This document shows, piece after piece, positions 5,541-5,773 of a DNA stretch of 5,773 nucleotides (its first letter is position 1; every line of letters starts with the position of its first letter). Both the position numbers and the translations under genes were made by a program. The notes under the pieces were generated by a model. The model was not told the origin of the DNA. It searched no databases and worked only from the letters and a program-made list of their open reading frames with translations. The stretch spans positions 1 to 5,773 of the forward strand of contig CATLZI010000145.1 in NCBI GenBank assembly GCA_950063125.1. Direction: 5' to 3'. Origin of the DNA: an uncultured Porticoccus sp. Lineage in GTDB: Bacteria > Pseudomonadota > Gammaproteobacteria > Pseudomonadales > Porticoccaceae.

Positions 5541-5633
5541 AAGGCAACGGACTCTAAGCCGCTCCAGAGATAAGCAATGCTGCTGTGGAGATAAGACCAT
5601 AGCCAATTCAATGCACCGATTCAATCCACTCTT

Positions 5634-5664
5634 GTTATACTGTGGCGGAAATAGAACCTGTCAA
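5634..5664 (-). promoter_or_regulatory. Sigma70-like promoter of the CmcJ-like gene
   Basis: On the minus strand, a perfect TTGACA (plus 5659-5664) and TATAAC (plus 5634-5639, five of six) are 19 bp apart. This is the best promoter match I found in the window, although the spacer is 2 bp longer than optimal. Transcription would begin near 5627, giving a leader of about 87 nt to the ATG at 5540. Confidence 0.55.
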
Positions 5665-5694
5665 TAATCCAGTTGGTGATCGCGAACGTTAAAT

Positions 5695-5698
5695 GAGG
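5695..5698 (+). promoter_or_regulatory. Shine-Dalgarno site that fixes a TTG start
   Basis: GAGG lies 8 nt before the TTG at 5707. A frame beginning with ATG at 5693 meets TAG after two codons, so the TTG frame is the only open one served by this site. Confidence 0.5.
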
Positions 5699-5706
5699 TA
5701 GAAAAT

Positions 5707-5773
5707 TTGGCTTCACCCCATGCGCCCTTGTATTGGCTGCCCGCGCCAAACCAATGGCAAGAGCAATTAAAAC
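5707..5773 (+). CDS. N-terminal fragment of an unidentified protein
   Basis: A frame opens at TTG 5707 behind a good GAGG site and stays open to the window edge, giving 22 codons (MASPHAPLYWLPAPNQWQEQ and onward). In-frame TGA at 5677-5679 closes it upstream, and no other start codon lies between. The gene is divergent from the CmcJ-like gene, with 166 bp between the preferred starts. The W-L-P-x-P-x-x-W pattern loosely recalls the beginnings of some FkbH-like (HAD-IIIC) proteins, but 22 residues are too few to assign a family. It may be the next gene of the same metabolite region. Confidence 0.55.
   Translation, partial: MASPHAPLYWLPAPNQWQEQLK

Noticed and set aside
2483..5690. GAACGTT shared upstream of the hydrolase gene (2483-2489) and the last gene (5684-5690)
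   Set aside because: A 7-mer with a palindromic core occurring twice in 5.8 kb is close to chance, and the distances to the starts differ (38 and 17 nt).

Overview
The window looks like an accessory, secondary-metabolite type region of a bacterial chromosome. It most resembles a gammaproteobacterium, with GC near 50 percent, compact Shine-Dalgarno sites and frequent TTG starts, but that assignment rests only on general style and is low confidence. The strongest pointer to function is a 73-residue MbtH-like protein, a family that almost always serves nonribosomal peptide synthetases (NRPS). Around it sit two unrelated Fe(II)/2-oxoglutarate oxygenase types, a JmjC/cupin_4 protein and a CmcJ/NvfI-family protein, plus a lactonase-like metallo-beta-lactamase-fold hydrolase. 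No NRPS or PKS module lies inside the window.

Layout, left to right. (1) The 3' end of an unidentified plus-strand gene (1-144) overlaps by 10 bp an M29-aminopeptidase-like gene (135-1325) that has lost most of the family's metal ligands. (2) This gene converges, 14 bp apart, on a minus-strand JmjC/cupin_4 gene (1340-2329). (3) A 191-bp divergent intergenic region (2330-2520) is unusually rich in small repeats and carries a candidate promoter for the JmjC gene. (4) A plus-strand run follows: the lactonase-like hydrolase (2521-3378, TTG start), then after 118 bp with its own candidate promoter an unrecognised AT-rich single-pass membrane protein (3497-4399), then MbtH (4478-4699). (5) A CmcJ/NvfI-type oxygenase is encoded on the minus strand (4728-5540, frame open to 5624) and converges on mbtH through a candidate terminator. 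(6) Its good sigma70-like promoter lies between it and the first 22 codons of another plus-strand gene (5707 to the window edge).

A reasonable inference is that these genes tailor, hydrolyse or transport a small peptide or peptide-like metabolite. MbtH would support adenylation domains encoded elsewhere, the two oxygenases would hydroxylate, desaturate or cyclise the product or a building block, and the hydrolase would open or trim an ester, lactone or amide. The degenerate M29 protein may bind a peptide rather than cut it. Only the family assignments are well supported; the shared pathway is inferred from proximity. There is no stretch above 300 bases without a gene, and I see no tRNA, rRNA, CRISPR array, transposase or replication origin.
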